In this document: in pieces, positions 1 to 8,528 of the stretch
Layout: every line of letters starts with the position of its first letter
Numbering within the stretch: the first letter of the stretch is position 1
Assembly (NCBI GenBank): GCA_963792875.1
Contig: CAWBXV010000001.1
Coordinates: forward strand, 172,213 to 236,212
Direction of reading: 5' to 3'
Length of the DNA stretch: 64,000 nt
DNA from: JAHEGP01 sp963792875
GTDB lineage: Bacteria > Pseudomonadota > Gammaproteobacteria > Pseudomonadales > JAHEGP01
Made by a program: the position numbers and the translations under genes
The notes under the pieces: generated by a model
Database searches by the model: none
The model's input: the letters and a program-made list of their open reading frames with translations, nothing else
What the model was told of the DNA's origin: nothing

Positions 1-881
1 ACCTGCGGCGCGATCGCCGCCGCATCGAGCTCGACCACCGCATCGAATGCCGCCCCGGGGTCGCTGTGCAGCGTCCGCCAGAAGGCTTCGGCGCGGTCCC
101 AGGTCGCCCCGGTCGGAGCGAACGGCCGCCCCCTGACGTAGTCGATGGTGGTCTGATCGACCGCCACCATGCCGACCCGCGCGCCCGCCTCGATCGCCAT
201 ATTGCACACCGTCATGCGGCCCTCGACGGACAGGCTGCGCACGGCGCTGCCGGCAAACTCGATGGCATAGCCGGAGCCACCGGCGGTGCCGATCCTGCCG
301 ATCACCGCCAGCACCAGGTCCTTGGCGGTGACGCCGGGCGCCAGCGCGCCCTCGACCCGCACCAGCATGTTCTTCATCTTTTTCTGGATGAGGCATTGCG
401 TGGCCAGCACGTGTTCGACCTCGGAAGTGCCGATGCCGTGCGCCAGCGCACCCAGCGCCCCGTGGGTGGCGGTGTGCGAATCGCCGCACACCACGGTCAT
501 GCCCGGCAGCGTCGCGCCCTGCTCTGGCCCCACCACGTGCACGATGCCCTGGCGCCGATCATTGATGGCAAATTCCACCACGCCGAAGTCATCGCAGTTG
601 GCGTCCAGCGTCTCGACCTGGATGCGCGAGATCTCGTCGGCGATGCCGGCCACGCCGGCGCTGCGCTCGACCAGGGTGGTGGGCACGTTGTGATCGGGCG
701 TGGCCAGATTGGCGTCCCGTCGCCAGGGCCGGCGGCGCGCCAGACGCAGGCCCTCGAAGGCCTGCGGCGACGTCACCTCGTGGATCAGATGGCGGTCGAT
801 GTAGAGCAGCGCGGTGCCGTCCTCGCGCTGCTTGACCAGGTGGGACGCCCAGAGCTTGTCGTACAGGGTTTGCGCGGCCAT
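1..881 (-). CDS. leuC: 3-isopropylmalate dehydratase large subunit, 5' part (runs off the window)
   Basis: LeuC is the large Fe-S subunit of isopropylmalate isomerase (2- to 3-isopropylmalate, leucine synthesis, cytoplasm). About 293 N-terminal residues of the usual ~470 are present and the reading frame stays open to the window edge. Recognisable aconitase-family stretches are LIHEVTSPQAFEGL near residue 25, PDHNVPT near 47 and CGDSHTATHGALG near 130. The three cluster-ligand cysteines of the family lie further on and are outside the window. The start is an ATG at 881 preceded by a good AAGGAG. A LysR regulator is divergently transcribed from the same 167-bp gap, a common arrangement for leucine genes. 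Identification is firm. Confidence 0.95.
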   Translation of the reverse strand, partial: MAAQTLYDKLWASHLVKQREDGTALLYIDRHLIHEVTSPQAFEGLRLARRRPWRRDANLATPDHNVPTTLVERSAGVAGIADEISRIQVETLDANCDDFGVVEFAINDRRQGIVHVVGPEQGATLPGMTVVCGDSHTATHGALGALAHGIGTSEVEHVLATQCLIQKKMKNMLVRVEGALAPGVTAKDLVLAVIGRIGTAGGSGYAIEFAGSAVRSLSVEGRMTVCNMAIEAGARVGMVAVDQTTIDYVRGRPFAPTGATWDRAEAFWRTLHSDPGAAFDAVVELDAAAIAPQ

Positions 882-981
882 TGGACTCTCCTTTGCGCCT
901 GTCGCGGTGGCGACTATCGCCGCAGGGACTATCGCCCCGGGACGATCGCAGCGCCAGCCGGGTGGCAAGAAACTTGCGGGC

Positions 982-1047
982 ATTGTAAAACCGCCATTAC
1001 AATAAAACAAATTCATATTATTTATCGACCCCATAACTAATTGTAAT
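982..1047. promoter_or_regulatory. Palindromic candidate operator for the LysR regulator
   Basis: A perfect inverted repeat, ATTGTAA at 982-988 and TTACAAT at 997-1003 with an 8-bp spacer, lies between leuC and the divergent LysR gene. A third copy of the half-site (ATTGTAAT) is at 1040-1047, directly at the LysR start codon. LysR proteins usually bind an interrupted dyad plus a second half-site nearer the promoter. The arrangement fits autoregulation of the regulator and control of leuC, but the binding is inferred. Confidence 0.6.
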
Positions 1048-1048
1048 A

Positions 1049-1927
1049 GTGGATATTCAAGCCCTCATCGCCTTCATCGAGATCGCAGAATGCGGCTCCT
1101 TCTCGCTGGCGGCGCAGAATCTGCACCTGACGCAGCCGGCGGTGAGCAAGCGCATCGCCGGGCTGGAGAGCAGGCTGGGGGCCCGCCTGCTGGATCGGAT
1201 CGGGCGCCGGGCCCGCCTGACTCAGGCGGGCGCACTGCTGCTGCCGCGCGCGCGGGCGATCGTGCGGGCGATGCAGCTGGCGGAGCAGGAGATCAGGGAT
1301 CTCTCCGACACGGTGAGCGGCACGCTGCACCTGGCGACCAGCCACCACATCGGCCTGCACCGGCTGCCGCCGGTGCTGCGGGCATTTTCCGACCGCTACC
1401 CCGCGGTGCGGCTGAACATCGAGTTCACCGATTCAGAGAAAGCCCACGACGCCGTATCCAGGGGCGAGATCGAGCTGGCGGTCATCACCTTGTCGCCGGA
1501 GGAATCCAGCCGCGTGGACGCCCGGCTGCTGTGGCACGATCCGCTGAGTTTTGTCGCGGCGCCCGATCACCCGCTGGCCGCGGCGGCGGCACTGAGCCTG
1601 CAGCAGCTGAGCGAGCACGCCAATGTGCTGCCGGGGCTCGACACCTACACCGGCCAGATCGTCAAGCGCCTGTTCGACGCCCATGGGCTGCCGCTCGATA
1701 CGCTGATGGCCAGCAACTACATGGAGACCATCAAGATGATGGTGTCGGTGGGCCTGGGCTGGAGCGTGCTGCCGCGCAGCATGCTGGACAGCAGCCTGGC
1801 GGAGCTGCCCGTGCTGACCCCGGCCCTCAGCCGCCAGCTGGGCTATATCAGCAACCGGCGCCACTCGCTGTCCAACGCCGCCAGCGCCTTCATCCAGCTG
1901 CTGCGGACCGCCGCGGCGCCGTCATGA
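1049..1927 (+). CDS. LysR-family transcriptional regulator, divergent from leuC
   Basis: A 292-residue LysR-type regulator. Residues 1-60 form the winged helix-turn-helix (CGSFSLAAQNLHLTQPAVSK). The remainder is the periplasmic-binding-protein-like effector domain. The start is a GTG at 1049. No strong Shine-Dalgarno is visible, and an ATTGTAAT operator half-site overlaps the start. Divergent orientation from leuC suggests it controls the leucine genes, possibly sensing an isopropylmalate-type intermediate. The ligand cannot be told from sequence. Confidence 0.88.
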   Translation: MDIQALIAFIEIAECGSFSLAAQNLHLTQPAVSKRIAGLESRLGARLLDRIGRRARLTQAGALLLPRARAIVRAMQLAEQEIRDLSDTVSGTLHLATSHHIGLHRLPPVLRAFSDRYPAVRLNIEFTDSEKAHDAVSRGEIELAVITLSPEESSRVDARLLWHDPLSFVAAPDHPLAAAAALSLQQLSEHANVLPGLDTYTGQIVKRLFDAHGLPLDTLMASNYMETIKMMVSVGLGWSVLPRSMLDSSLAELPVLTPALSRQLGYISNRRHSLSNAASAFIQLLRTAAAPS

Positions 1928-2331
1928 TCCACCCGCAGATCGCAGCAGCGGCCGCCCGGCGCCGGTACCGCTGAGGTCACGCTCCCCGGGGCGTGGATTT
2001 CAGGCGTCGATACCCGTAGTCCAAGGGAGTCCGGGGCTGCGCCTGAGCGCCGGTCGGACGCGCGCAGCTTCACGATACCGCGACGCCGAATAAAGCATAA
2101 CGCGCGGGAACAGAAACGACGGCACGCCGCTCACCCGAGTCATCGAGCCTCGCCGGAGCTGCAGGCGAACTCTGGTCCTGGGGTATCGCGCGCGGTCATG
2201 TGAGCTCCCTCCGGTTGGTGGTATTGGCCGTGTGCCGTGGTGGGACATATGCGGGATAAACAGTCGGCTTGTCGACTGTCTGCAGCGAAGCACAATTCCC
2301 GGGTGCGGGCAATGGCCGCTCGTCTCGGGGT
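1928..2331. other. 404-bp gap without a recognisable gene
   Basis: This lies between the end of the LysR gene (plus) and the end of the PepSY gene (minus), so it is a convergent intergenic region. Short open frames here do not look like proteins. The only structure seen is the hairpin at 2260-2279. Confidence 0.6.
2260..2279 (-). terminator. Hairpin downstream of the PepSY gene, weak terminator candidate
   Basis: Perfect 7-bp arms (ACAGTCG and CGACTGT) with a 6-base loop lie about 50 bp past the PepSY stop. On the minus strand the stem is followed by TTTATC, so it could be a weak intrinsic terminator. The short stem and T-run keep confidence low. Confidence 0.35.
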
Positions 2332-3714
2332 TTAGCGCGCCCGCCATCTACCAGCGGTGACGCGCCACAAGCCGGTGAGCAGCATGGCCAGCAACAGGGC
2401 GGCGGCGGACAGGGGAAAGCACAGGGCAATGGCCAGCATCACGCACCACACCAGCCAATAGTCGAAGGGGCGCGCTGTGGGGGGCGTTAACGAAAAGCGG
2501 CCGCTGGATGGACGGCGTTGCCACCACATCGTCACGCCACTGCCAATCAAGGCGATAACCAGCAGAACCAGCAACAGATTGAGGCACCAGTTCCACAGCC
2601 CCAGGTCGCCCTGGTGCAGGGGGATGGACGCCGCCATGGCCATGCCCAGCGCGGGGTAGTCCGCAAAGGCCAGCGTCGCCAACACCCTGCCGCTGGCCGG
2701 ATCGAGGTGTACGGTGCGTTCCCGCCAGGGATTGGTGATGTCGCCGGCAATGGTGGTCGCGGATATCGTCCAGACACCGTGGGCGCCCTGTGGCAGGTGT
2801 ACGCGGTAGTGGTCGAAACCCCGCTGGCGGGCAACGCGCACCACCGCGTCCAGGTCGAGGGCGGGTGCCGCCCCGCTGCCCAGGGGCATCGGGGTTTGCT
2901 CAACGGCCCAGGGCACCCGGTGCACACCGTGTTGGTTCATCGACTGGTGGGATTGTTCGGCCTGCGGCTCGAAGCGCGTACCGGGTACCGAGTTCCAGGC
3001 CTGTACCAGTTTGCCGCCCCAGAGATTGGTCCAGGCGAGGCCGGACGCCAGAAAAAACAGCAGCGGTAGCGCGACACCGAAGCCGATGAGCCGGTGCAGT
3101 CGCCGCCAGCGGTTGCGCCGCGCGACCGGCTGGACAGTGTCGCTTGGCCGGGGATTTCCGTTGCAGGCGAGGTAGAGCCCGGTGATGAGCATCAGGATGC
3201 CCAACCCGGCGGCCGTCTCGAGCAAGGCGTCGCCGAGATCGCCCAGCAACAGGCTGCCGTGGAAGGCCTTGAACCGTGCATACCAGGACTGTGCCGCATC
3301 CAGGGTGCCGAGTACTTCGCCGCTGTACGGGTCCACGTATACCGTGGTGCTCGCTGCGTCGTGTCCACCGTGCCCCCCGTGATCACCGTCGACCAGGCTG
3401 AATCGCGCCGCCTGGGTCGCCGCGTGCCCCGGCAGGTAGAGTTGCACGGTGGCATCCGGGAACTGCTTGCGCACCGCGGCGTGTAAGGCCGACGCGGGAC
3501 GTGGTTCCCCCGAGGCTTGCACGGTGCTCAGGTCCCGCTGCAGGTAGTGCTCCGCGGGCTTGCTGAGCAGCATCAGCAAGCCGCTGATCGAGAGCGTCAG
3601 CAAAAACGGAATCACGAACAGTCCGGCGTGGAAGTGCCAGCGCCACACCGCTCGGTAGAATCCCTCGTGCTGCGTGACCGGGGCGTTGTTTGGGGTATGC
3701 GTCGCGTTGTTCAC
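2332..3714 (-). CDS. PepSY-associated TM-helix membrane protein
   Basis: A 460-residue inner-membrane protein of the PepSY_TM (PiuB-like) family, often found beside siderophore or metal receptors. The first TM helix is near residues 28-50 after a WRWHFHAGL motif, which is typical of the family. Further TM helices are near 165-187, 208-230, 350-395 and 415-450, with two PepSY-like extracytoplasmic segments between. A histidine-rich stretch DGDHGGHGGHD near residue 110 could bind metal. The start is a GTG at 3714 with AGGG eight bases upstream. It lies 64 bp downstream of a TonB-dependent receptor on the same strand, so the two are probably one operon. A role in reducing or handling imported metal or siderophore is inferred. 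Confidence 0.85.
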   Translation of the reverse strand: MNNATHTPNNAPVTQHEGFYRAVWRWHFHAGLFVIPFLLTLSISGLLMLLSKPAEHYLQRDLSTVQASGEPRPASALHAAVRKQFPDATVQLYLPGHAATQAARFSLVDGDHGGHGGHDAASTTVYVDPYSGEVLGTLDAAQSWYARFKAFHGSLLLGDLGDALLETAAGLGILMLITGLYLACNGNPRPSDTVQPVARRNRWRRLHRLIGFGVALPLLFFLASGLAWTNLWGGKLVQAWNSVPGTRFEPQAEQSHQSMNQHGVHRVPWAVEQTPMPLGSGAAPALDLDAVVRVARQRGFDHYRVHLPQGAHGVWTISATTIAGDITNPWRERTVHLDPASGRVLATLAFADYPALGMAMAASIPLHQGDLGLWNWCLNLLLVLLVIALIGSGVTMWWQRRPSSGRFSLTPPTARPFDYWLVWCVMLAIALCFPLSAAALLLAMLLTGLWRVTAGRWRAR

Positions 3715-3778
3715 AGTCTCGACCCTGCCGGAATGCGGTGTGGTGCGGCGTTCTGGCGGGACACCGTGCCACGCCCGT

Positions 3779-5869
3779 CTAGAATTGCAGTTTCACACCC
3801 ACGTAGGCCGCGCGAGGCTCTCCAGGGATCAGGATGGCGGCGTCTGGCGCGGCCGTATCCTTGACACTGAACTGCGACACATAGTCCTCGTCCGTCAGGT
3901 TGCGGAATTCTCCCCACAGTTCCCAACGCTCCCGGGTGTAGCCGATCCGCAGCCCCAGCAGTTCGTAGCCGTCGACCTCGTAGGTGTTGCTGAAGTCCGC
4001 GTAGCGCTCGTCGACGATGTCGATGGTCGGGCCCATGAAAAATCCGCTCACGTGGCGGTACAGGAGCTGGCCATTGACGAAATAGCCCGGCGCCGCGGGC
4101 AGCTCGTTGTCCCCGTAGAGGGGGTCGTCGTCGAAGTAAAAGTGGTTGATAGTCAGGTTGAGCCGGGGTTCCAGACGGTGCACTGCACCGGCGCCCAGCG
4201 CGAAACTGGCGCCGAACAGGGTCTCCAGGCCGGCGTGGATGGTCGTGTCCACATTGGTGGAGAGGCTGGTGCCCGGCGCGGCGGGGTCGTCCTTGGAGAG
4301 AATCTCGTCCTTCAGGTCCGCGTAGTACAGGGCGACGTCCCAGTACCAACTGCTGGCGCGACCGAAGGCCTGGTTGCCCCGGCTGCCGATCTCGTAGACG
4401 ATACCGTGCATGGCGTCGAGGGTTTCCTCGTTACCGCGCGCGTCGTCTTCCAACTCGTAGTTGGTCGGAGGCTCGTAGAGCTTGCTGACGTTGGCGAACA
4501 GTTCCACGTCGGGGGTCGGCTGGAAGATCAAACCCGCGCGGGGATTGATACTGTCGTAGTCCGCGTCGGGATTGCGTACCTCGCCGGAGGGCACAGCGGT
4601 GTTGTGCACCTCGCGGTTGGCCCAAACCACCTGAGCACCGTAAACCGCAGTCCAGCGGGGCGCGAACTGCCAGCGATCCACCAGGAACAACTCCAGGCTG
4701 TCGGCACTGTTGTCGACCCGGGTCGAGAGGTCGAGGCGGCGGCCGTCCTCGTGGCTGTAGTTGCCGCCTTCCACCTCGCTCTGGCCGTAGTCCAGGCCCA
4801 GCAGCAGGTCGTGAGGGCCCGCGAGCAGGTTGTAGCGCACCGACACGCCGGCGTTGCGCTGCTCGGTGTCGATCAACAGGCTGAAGAACGGGCTGTAGAC
4901 GATGGGGTGATAGAGATCCTGCTCCTCGTAGGACAGGCCCAGGGTCAGGCTGCTGTTGGCGGTGGGCTCCCAGGTGGTGCGATTAGCGATGCGCCAGGTC
5001 TCGACGTTCAACTGGAAGTTGCCGAGCAGGTTGTCGGGATTGGCCTGCTCCGGGTCGTCCTCCCACTGCGCCCGGGTCAGGCCCCCGGGCAGGTCCTGGT
5101 CGTTATTGATGTAGCTCAGGTAGAGGCGGGTATTGGCCGTGTCGGCGAATTGCCAGCCGCCGTTGGCGTAGACGCTCTGGCGGTCCTGGGTCTGGTGTTC
5201 CCGGTAGCCGTCCCAGTGCCGGGCCTCCACGGTGACCAGGCCATCGAAACTGCCCGCCACGGTGCCCGCGCTGACCTGGCCCTGTACCTGGTCGAAGCTG
5301 CCTCCGGTCAGGTAGAGTTCCAGCGGCGCCTTGTCCCGGGCCGTGGGCGTAATGAAATTGATTGCGCCGCCCAGGGTGCTGGCCCCGTAGCTCAGGGCGT
5401 TGGCGCCCCGGGCGACGAGGGCATAGCTGGTACTCAGGGGATCGACGTCGCGGTTGTGGTTGTTGCCGTCTGCGGCAGTGATCGGCAGGCCGTCCTGCAG
5501 CAACTTGACACCATTGCCGTCGTAATTGGTGGCATCGAGGTTGGAACCGCGGATCGACAGGTAGGTGGAGTCCCCGGTGGAGCCGCTGGTGGCCCAGACC
5601 CCGGGCACGTAACGCAGCATATCCGCCATGTTCGATGCGTTGCGCTGGTACAGCTCCGCGCTGTCGATCAGCGATACACCCCCCGGGATCAGTGCCTGCT
5701 CGGCTGCCAGTGTGCTCCTGGGCTGTTGTGCGTAGACGTGCACGGTTTCGAGACGGGTGGAGTCCTTGGCCTGTTTGGCGTCGTGATTGGCAGGATCAGC
5801 GAACGCAGTACCGATGGTGAGGCAGAGTACGATCCAGGTGCCGCGTCGTACAGGGTGGCATAACCGCAT
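3779..5869 (-). CDS. TonB-dependent outer-membrane receptor
   Basis: A 696-residue outer-membrane receptor. It has a signal peptide (residues 1-24, ending AFA) and a TonB-box-like LETVHVYA near residue 40. A plug domain spans about 55-165 (DMLRYVPGVW, LSIRGSN, LGGAINFITP). A 22-strand-type barrel follows and ends in the canonical C-terminal phenylalanine (GVKLQF). The C-terminal receptor motif is visible around WGEFRNLTDEDYVSQ. FecA-like siderophore or ferric-citrate receptors are the closest family by look, but the substrate cannot be assigned. The adjacent PepSY protein supports metal uptake. No convincing Fur box was found upstream. Confidence 0.92.
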   Translation of the reverse strand: MRLCHPVRRGTWIVLCLTIGTAFADPANHDAKQAKDSTRLETVHVYAQQPRSTLAAEQALIPGGVSLIDSAELYQRNASNMADMLRYVPGVWATSGSTGDSTYLSIRGSNLDATNYDGNGVKLLQDGLPITAADGNNHNRDVDPLSTSYALVARGANALSYGASTLGGAINFITPTARDKAPLELYLTGGSFDQVQGQVSAGTVAGSFDGLVTVEARHWDGYREHQTQDRQSVYANGGWQFADTANTRLYLSYINNDQDLPGGLTRAQWEDDPEQANPDNLLGNFQLNVETWRIANRTTWEPTANSSLTLGLSYEEQDLYHPIVYSPFFSLLIDTEQRNAGVSVRYNLLAGPHDLLLGLDYGQSEVEGGNYSHEDGRRLDLSTRVDNSADSLELFLVDRWQFAPRWTAVYGAQVVWANREVHNTAVPSGEVRNPDADYDSINPRAGLIFQPTPDVELFANVSKLYEPPTNYELEDDARGNEETLDAMHGIVYEIGSRGNQAFGRASSWYWDVALYYADLKDEILSKDDPAAPGTSLSTNVDTTIHAGLETLFGASFALGAGAVHRLEPRLNLTINHFYFDDDPLYGDNELPAAPGYFVNGQLLYRHVSGFFMGPTIDIVDERYADFSNTYEVDGYELLGLRIGYTRERWELWGEFRNLTDEDYVSQFSVKDTAAPDAAILIPGEPRAAYVGVKLQF

Positions 5870-6040
5870 GGGGTGGTCCAGTTCCTGTTTCCGGGGATGG
5901 GCTTCGATGGGTGCGCAAGTCTAGCGGAATGGCCGTGCCGCCAACATGTGACAAATGGTCGCAGTGGCCGCCCGATAGAAGCGATTGCGCAGATGCCGGA
6001 ACTGGCCTGTGGACAGGGGGTCGCAAGCGTTGCAAATCCA

Positions 6041-6130
6041 GCAATAGTCATAGTCGATTGCCCCTTGAGTCGATTGAGACCGGTAAACGGCATGCACCAT
6101 TATCCGGGGGCAATCTGAAATCAATCTGAA
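6041..6130. promoter_or_regulatory. Two pairs of short direct repeats upstream of the receptor gene
   Basis: AGTCGATTG occurs at 6052-6060 and again at 6068-6076. CAATCTGAA occurs at 6111-6119 and 6122-6130, an 11-bp period. GCAAT/ATTGC arms at 6041-6045 and 6057-6061 add a loose dyad. Eleven-bp-spaced direct repeats are typical of OmpR/PhoB-type regulator sites. A regulatory role for the receptor operon is only inferred. Confidence 0.3.
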
Positions 6131-6152
6131 CGTAAGGCGTTGTGCTGCGGCG

Positions 6153-6635
6153 TCAAGCGGGTTCCAAATTGACGAACAATTGGTCGTAGCGCCGTACTTG
6201 CAGGCTTCGCACCCAACGTGGGGGCCGCCTGGGGTCAAGGGTGATCGAGCGCGTGCGATCCAGCCGGATCGCATCGGGCTGCTCGAGCTTGTCCGGGTCG
6301 CGATTGCCCGCCGCCCAGAACAGCAGCAGCATTGCACCCGCCGGGATGTCGGCCCCGCCAAGGCTCGCGCTTGCGGGAACAGCGCGCAAATGACCGGAAC
6401 GGCGTCTCCAGGCGCAGTACTTCCTCGACGAAGGCGGCGACCTGTACCGGGTTGTCGCGCAGCGTCGCTTGCAAGGACTGCTCCCGGGCCAGGGTCTGTA
6501 CCGCGCTGCCGATCAGGCTGGTGGTCGATTCGCCGCCTGCCGCGAGAAGCAGGAACAATAGCGCCACCGCGACGTCACTGGTGGTCGCCCGGGTTTCCAC
6601 AGCGATCCGGAGTGCCCCCAGGATACTGTCACTCT
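6153..6635 (-). pseudogene. Cytochrome P450 remnant (truncated, frameshifted, heme loop missing)
   Basis: Read from the IS edge leftward, the minus strand gives a P450 segment starting SDSILGAL. It continues with the I-helix oxygen-binding motif AAGGESTTSL and the K-helix ExxR as EVLRLETPFR. The frame then breaks near 6375-6390 and resumes in another frame with the meander region (GADIPAGAMLLLFWAAGNRD). The C-terminal tail RYDQLFVNLEPA follows directly. The family's heme-binding FxxGxxxCxG loop should lie between them and is absent. The first half of the gene is also missing, cut at the IS end. It is therefore non-functional, with three independent lesions. It probably belonged to the bacterial CYP class that has AGxE[ST]T in helix I. 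Confidence 0.85.
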
Positions 6636-8239
6636 ATTCCGCAGTTTTTCTTGCTTGACTGATGGGCGGGCCTGCGGGTAGTGGAGAGGGCTGGACTGCC
6701 ATCACGACTCCTCCGCCTCGCTCTGCAAGGCATTATCAACATGGCAATGGCAGACCAGCATGGTAAGATTCGCGCGATTTTCGCCCAATGGCAATATCCC
6801 CCGTGCTGATTGACTCCCTTCCCTGCGCGAAGCAGTATGTTCTCCATCTCAATGACACACTGAAGTCCAGCAAGGCCTCTGCCGGGCTCACCGCTTGTCA
6901 GTGCACCTGGCTGATCACAGTGCTGGTCGGCATTCTGGTCACCGGTACGCTCAATTGGGCGGCTTATGAGCGCCGCAGCTTGAAAGTGTATCGGCAAAGC
7001 CGCCTGCGCTGGATGTTTTACCACGCCAAGATTGCCTGGCCGCTGCTCCTGCAGTCCAGTATTGGCTACCTGCTGATGTATTACGCGATTCATCAGGGTG
7101 TCCTGATCATCGATGACACCGACAAGCGCCGCTCGAAGCGAACGATGAGAATCGCCGGCGCCCACAAAGTCAAAGACAAGAAGACCGGCGGCTATTTCAA
7201 TGGGCAGGAACTGATCTTCGTAGTGCTGGTAACCGACGTGGTCACGATTCCCGTCGCCTTTCGATGGTATACCCCCGATCCGGCGTTGTCGGCCTGGCGC
7301 CAGGAAAACCGCCGCCTGAAGGCGCTGGGTATGCCGGCGGAGGCGCGCCCGAGAAAGCCCAACGCTCATCCGGGCTACCCCACGAAGCAGGCCTTGGCAC
7401 AAGCAATGCTCCGGGAGTTTACTGCGCGCTTTCCTGGTGTGAGGATCCAATCCGTCCTCGCTGATGCGCTTTATGGTACCGGCGAGTTCATGGACCTTGC
7501 GGCCTCGGTGACGGGAAACGCACAGATTGTCAGCCAGCTGCGCGGTAATCAGCTGGTATTCAGTCGTGGCCGGAAGGTCGACCTGGCGACCTATTTCTCC
7601 CGTCAGGCAGGTGCCGCGACCCTGCTGCCCATCAGGGGTGGCGAGAAGAAGCAGGTCACGATGCTGGCGGCGCGCCTGCCGGTCAAGGCGCACGGGAAGC
7701 GACGCTTTGTGATCGCCTTGAAATACGAAGGGGAGACGGCCTACCGGTATCTGGTGGCTTCGGACCTGTCCTGGCGCCATCAGGACATCGCCGAGTTGTA
7801 TACCTTGAGGTGGCTCGTGGAGGTTTTCATTCAGGACTGGAAGTGCCATGCAGGCTGGAACAAGCTGACCCAACACCAGGGCATCGAGGGGTCGACGCGG
7901 GGCGTGATCCTGAGCCTGCTGTGCGATCATCTGTTGCTGCTGCATCCGACGCAATCGGCCCGACTGAAGAACAAGCAACCCGGCCTGTCGGTGGGTTGTC
8001 TCATCGAGTCCATCAAGGCAGAAGCTCTCGTGGGCACCATGGAAGCCATCGTTCAAGCCGAACATCCCGGCGCAGCCCTCAAGGTATTCACAAGCGCGAT
8101 ACGGGCTACCCTGGAGGAACGATTATCGCGCAAACACCTGGCCGGCGTTGACTTGGGAAGAATGGAAGCGTCGCCTTCGCTCCGCTATCGCCAATAGCCG
8201 AGCGGGGGCGCCCACGTCAACGGTAAAAAACTGCGGAAT
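6636..8239 (+). mobile_element. IS4-family insertion sequence (about 1.6 kb)
   Basis: Terminal inverted repeats share ATTCCGCAGTTTTT: left end at 6636-6649, right end (reversed) at 8226-8239. The weaker match ACTC-x-ATTCC suggests the true tips may lie about five bases further out. One intact transposase gene fills the element. No clear target-site duplication is seen. AGGAT occurs on both sides (6620-6624 and 8248-8252) but at unequal distances from the repeats. Different broken genes on the two sides argue for a rearrangement rather than a simple insertion. Confidence 0.85.
6788..8197 (+). CDS. IS4-family DDE transposase
   Basis: A 469-residue intact transposase. The DDE residues are visible: first Asp in IIDDTDKRRSKR near residue 110, second Asp in VLADALYG near 222, Glu in the C-terminal Y-x2-R-x3-E-x6-K signature (YTLRWLVEVFIQDWK near 338). 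That signature is diagnostic of the IS4 family. The gene is complete and framed by matching terminal repeats, so the element may still be active. Its GC content is slightly lower than that of the neighbouring core genes. Confidence 0.92.
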   Translation: MAISPVLIDSLPCAKQYVLHLNDTLKSSKASAGLTACQCTWLITVLVGILVTGTLNWAAYERRSLKVYRQSRLRWMFYHAKIAWPLLLQSSIGYLLMYYAIHQGVLIIDDTDKRRSKRTMRIAGAHKVKDKKTGGYFNGQELIFVVLVTDVVTIPVAFRWYTPDPALSAWRQENRRLKALGMPAEARPRKPNAHPGYPTKQALAQAMLREFTARFPGVRIQSVLADALYGTGEFMDLAASVTGNAQIVSQLRGNQLVFSRGRKVDLATYFSRQAGAATLLPIRGGEKKQVTMLAARLPVKAHGKRRFVIALKYEGETAYRYLVASDLSWRHQDIAELYTLRWLVEVFIQDWKCHAGWNKLTQHQGIEGSTRGVILSLLCDHLLLLHPTQSARLKNKQPGLSVGCLIESIKAEALVGTMEAIVQAEHPGAALKVFTSAIRATLEERLSRKHLAGVDLGRMEASPSLRYRQ

Positions 8240-8367
8240 CGAGTTTTAGGATCATGGGGGGCCTCGGCTTCGCCACGGTGCTGACGCTGATCGTGGTGCC
8301 CGTGCTGTACATAACCTTTTTCCGCATCCCCTACCGGCGCCCCTCGGCGGGCGGGAGGACGGCCTGA
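8240..8367 (+). pseudogene. C-terminal remnant of an RND efflux transporter
   Basis: Immediately after the IS right end, the plus strand encodes GGLGFATVLTLIVVPVLY followed by about 20 residues and a TGA at 8365-8367. This is the conserved last transmembrane helix of AcrB/CzcA-type RND permeases. Everything upstream (over 1000 residues) is gone, replaced by the IS. An ATG at 8254 exists but a 37-residue product would be meaningless. The remnant is too short for the substrate class to be told. Confidence 0.8.
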
Positions 8368-8528
8368 TCATTCACCGCGGCCAAGCGGCGATAAGGGGCA
8401 GAGGGCATCCCGCCGGCATGCGTGGGCCCGGCGGCCAGTCCGCGCCCAGGGGCGCGGCCGGCGCAGGCACTGGAGTACCCGAGTACCGATCACCAGCGTC
8501 GATTGCCCGCGGTGACCGCGGCGCAGCG

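Noticed and set aside
3674..5863. Long plus-strand open frame opposite the TonB-dependent receptor
   Set aside because: Val/Gly/Asp-rich antisense artefact of GC-rich codons; the receptor on the other strand has clear plug and barrel features.
5870..6152. Fur box upstream of the TonB-dependent receptor
   Set aside because: No stretch resembling the AT-rich GATAATGATAATC consensus was found.
6620..8252. AGGAT as target-site duplication of the IS
   Set aside because: The two copies lie 11 and 8 bp from the repeats, and the flanking genes differ, so a simple duplication is not supported.
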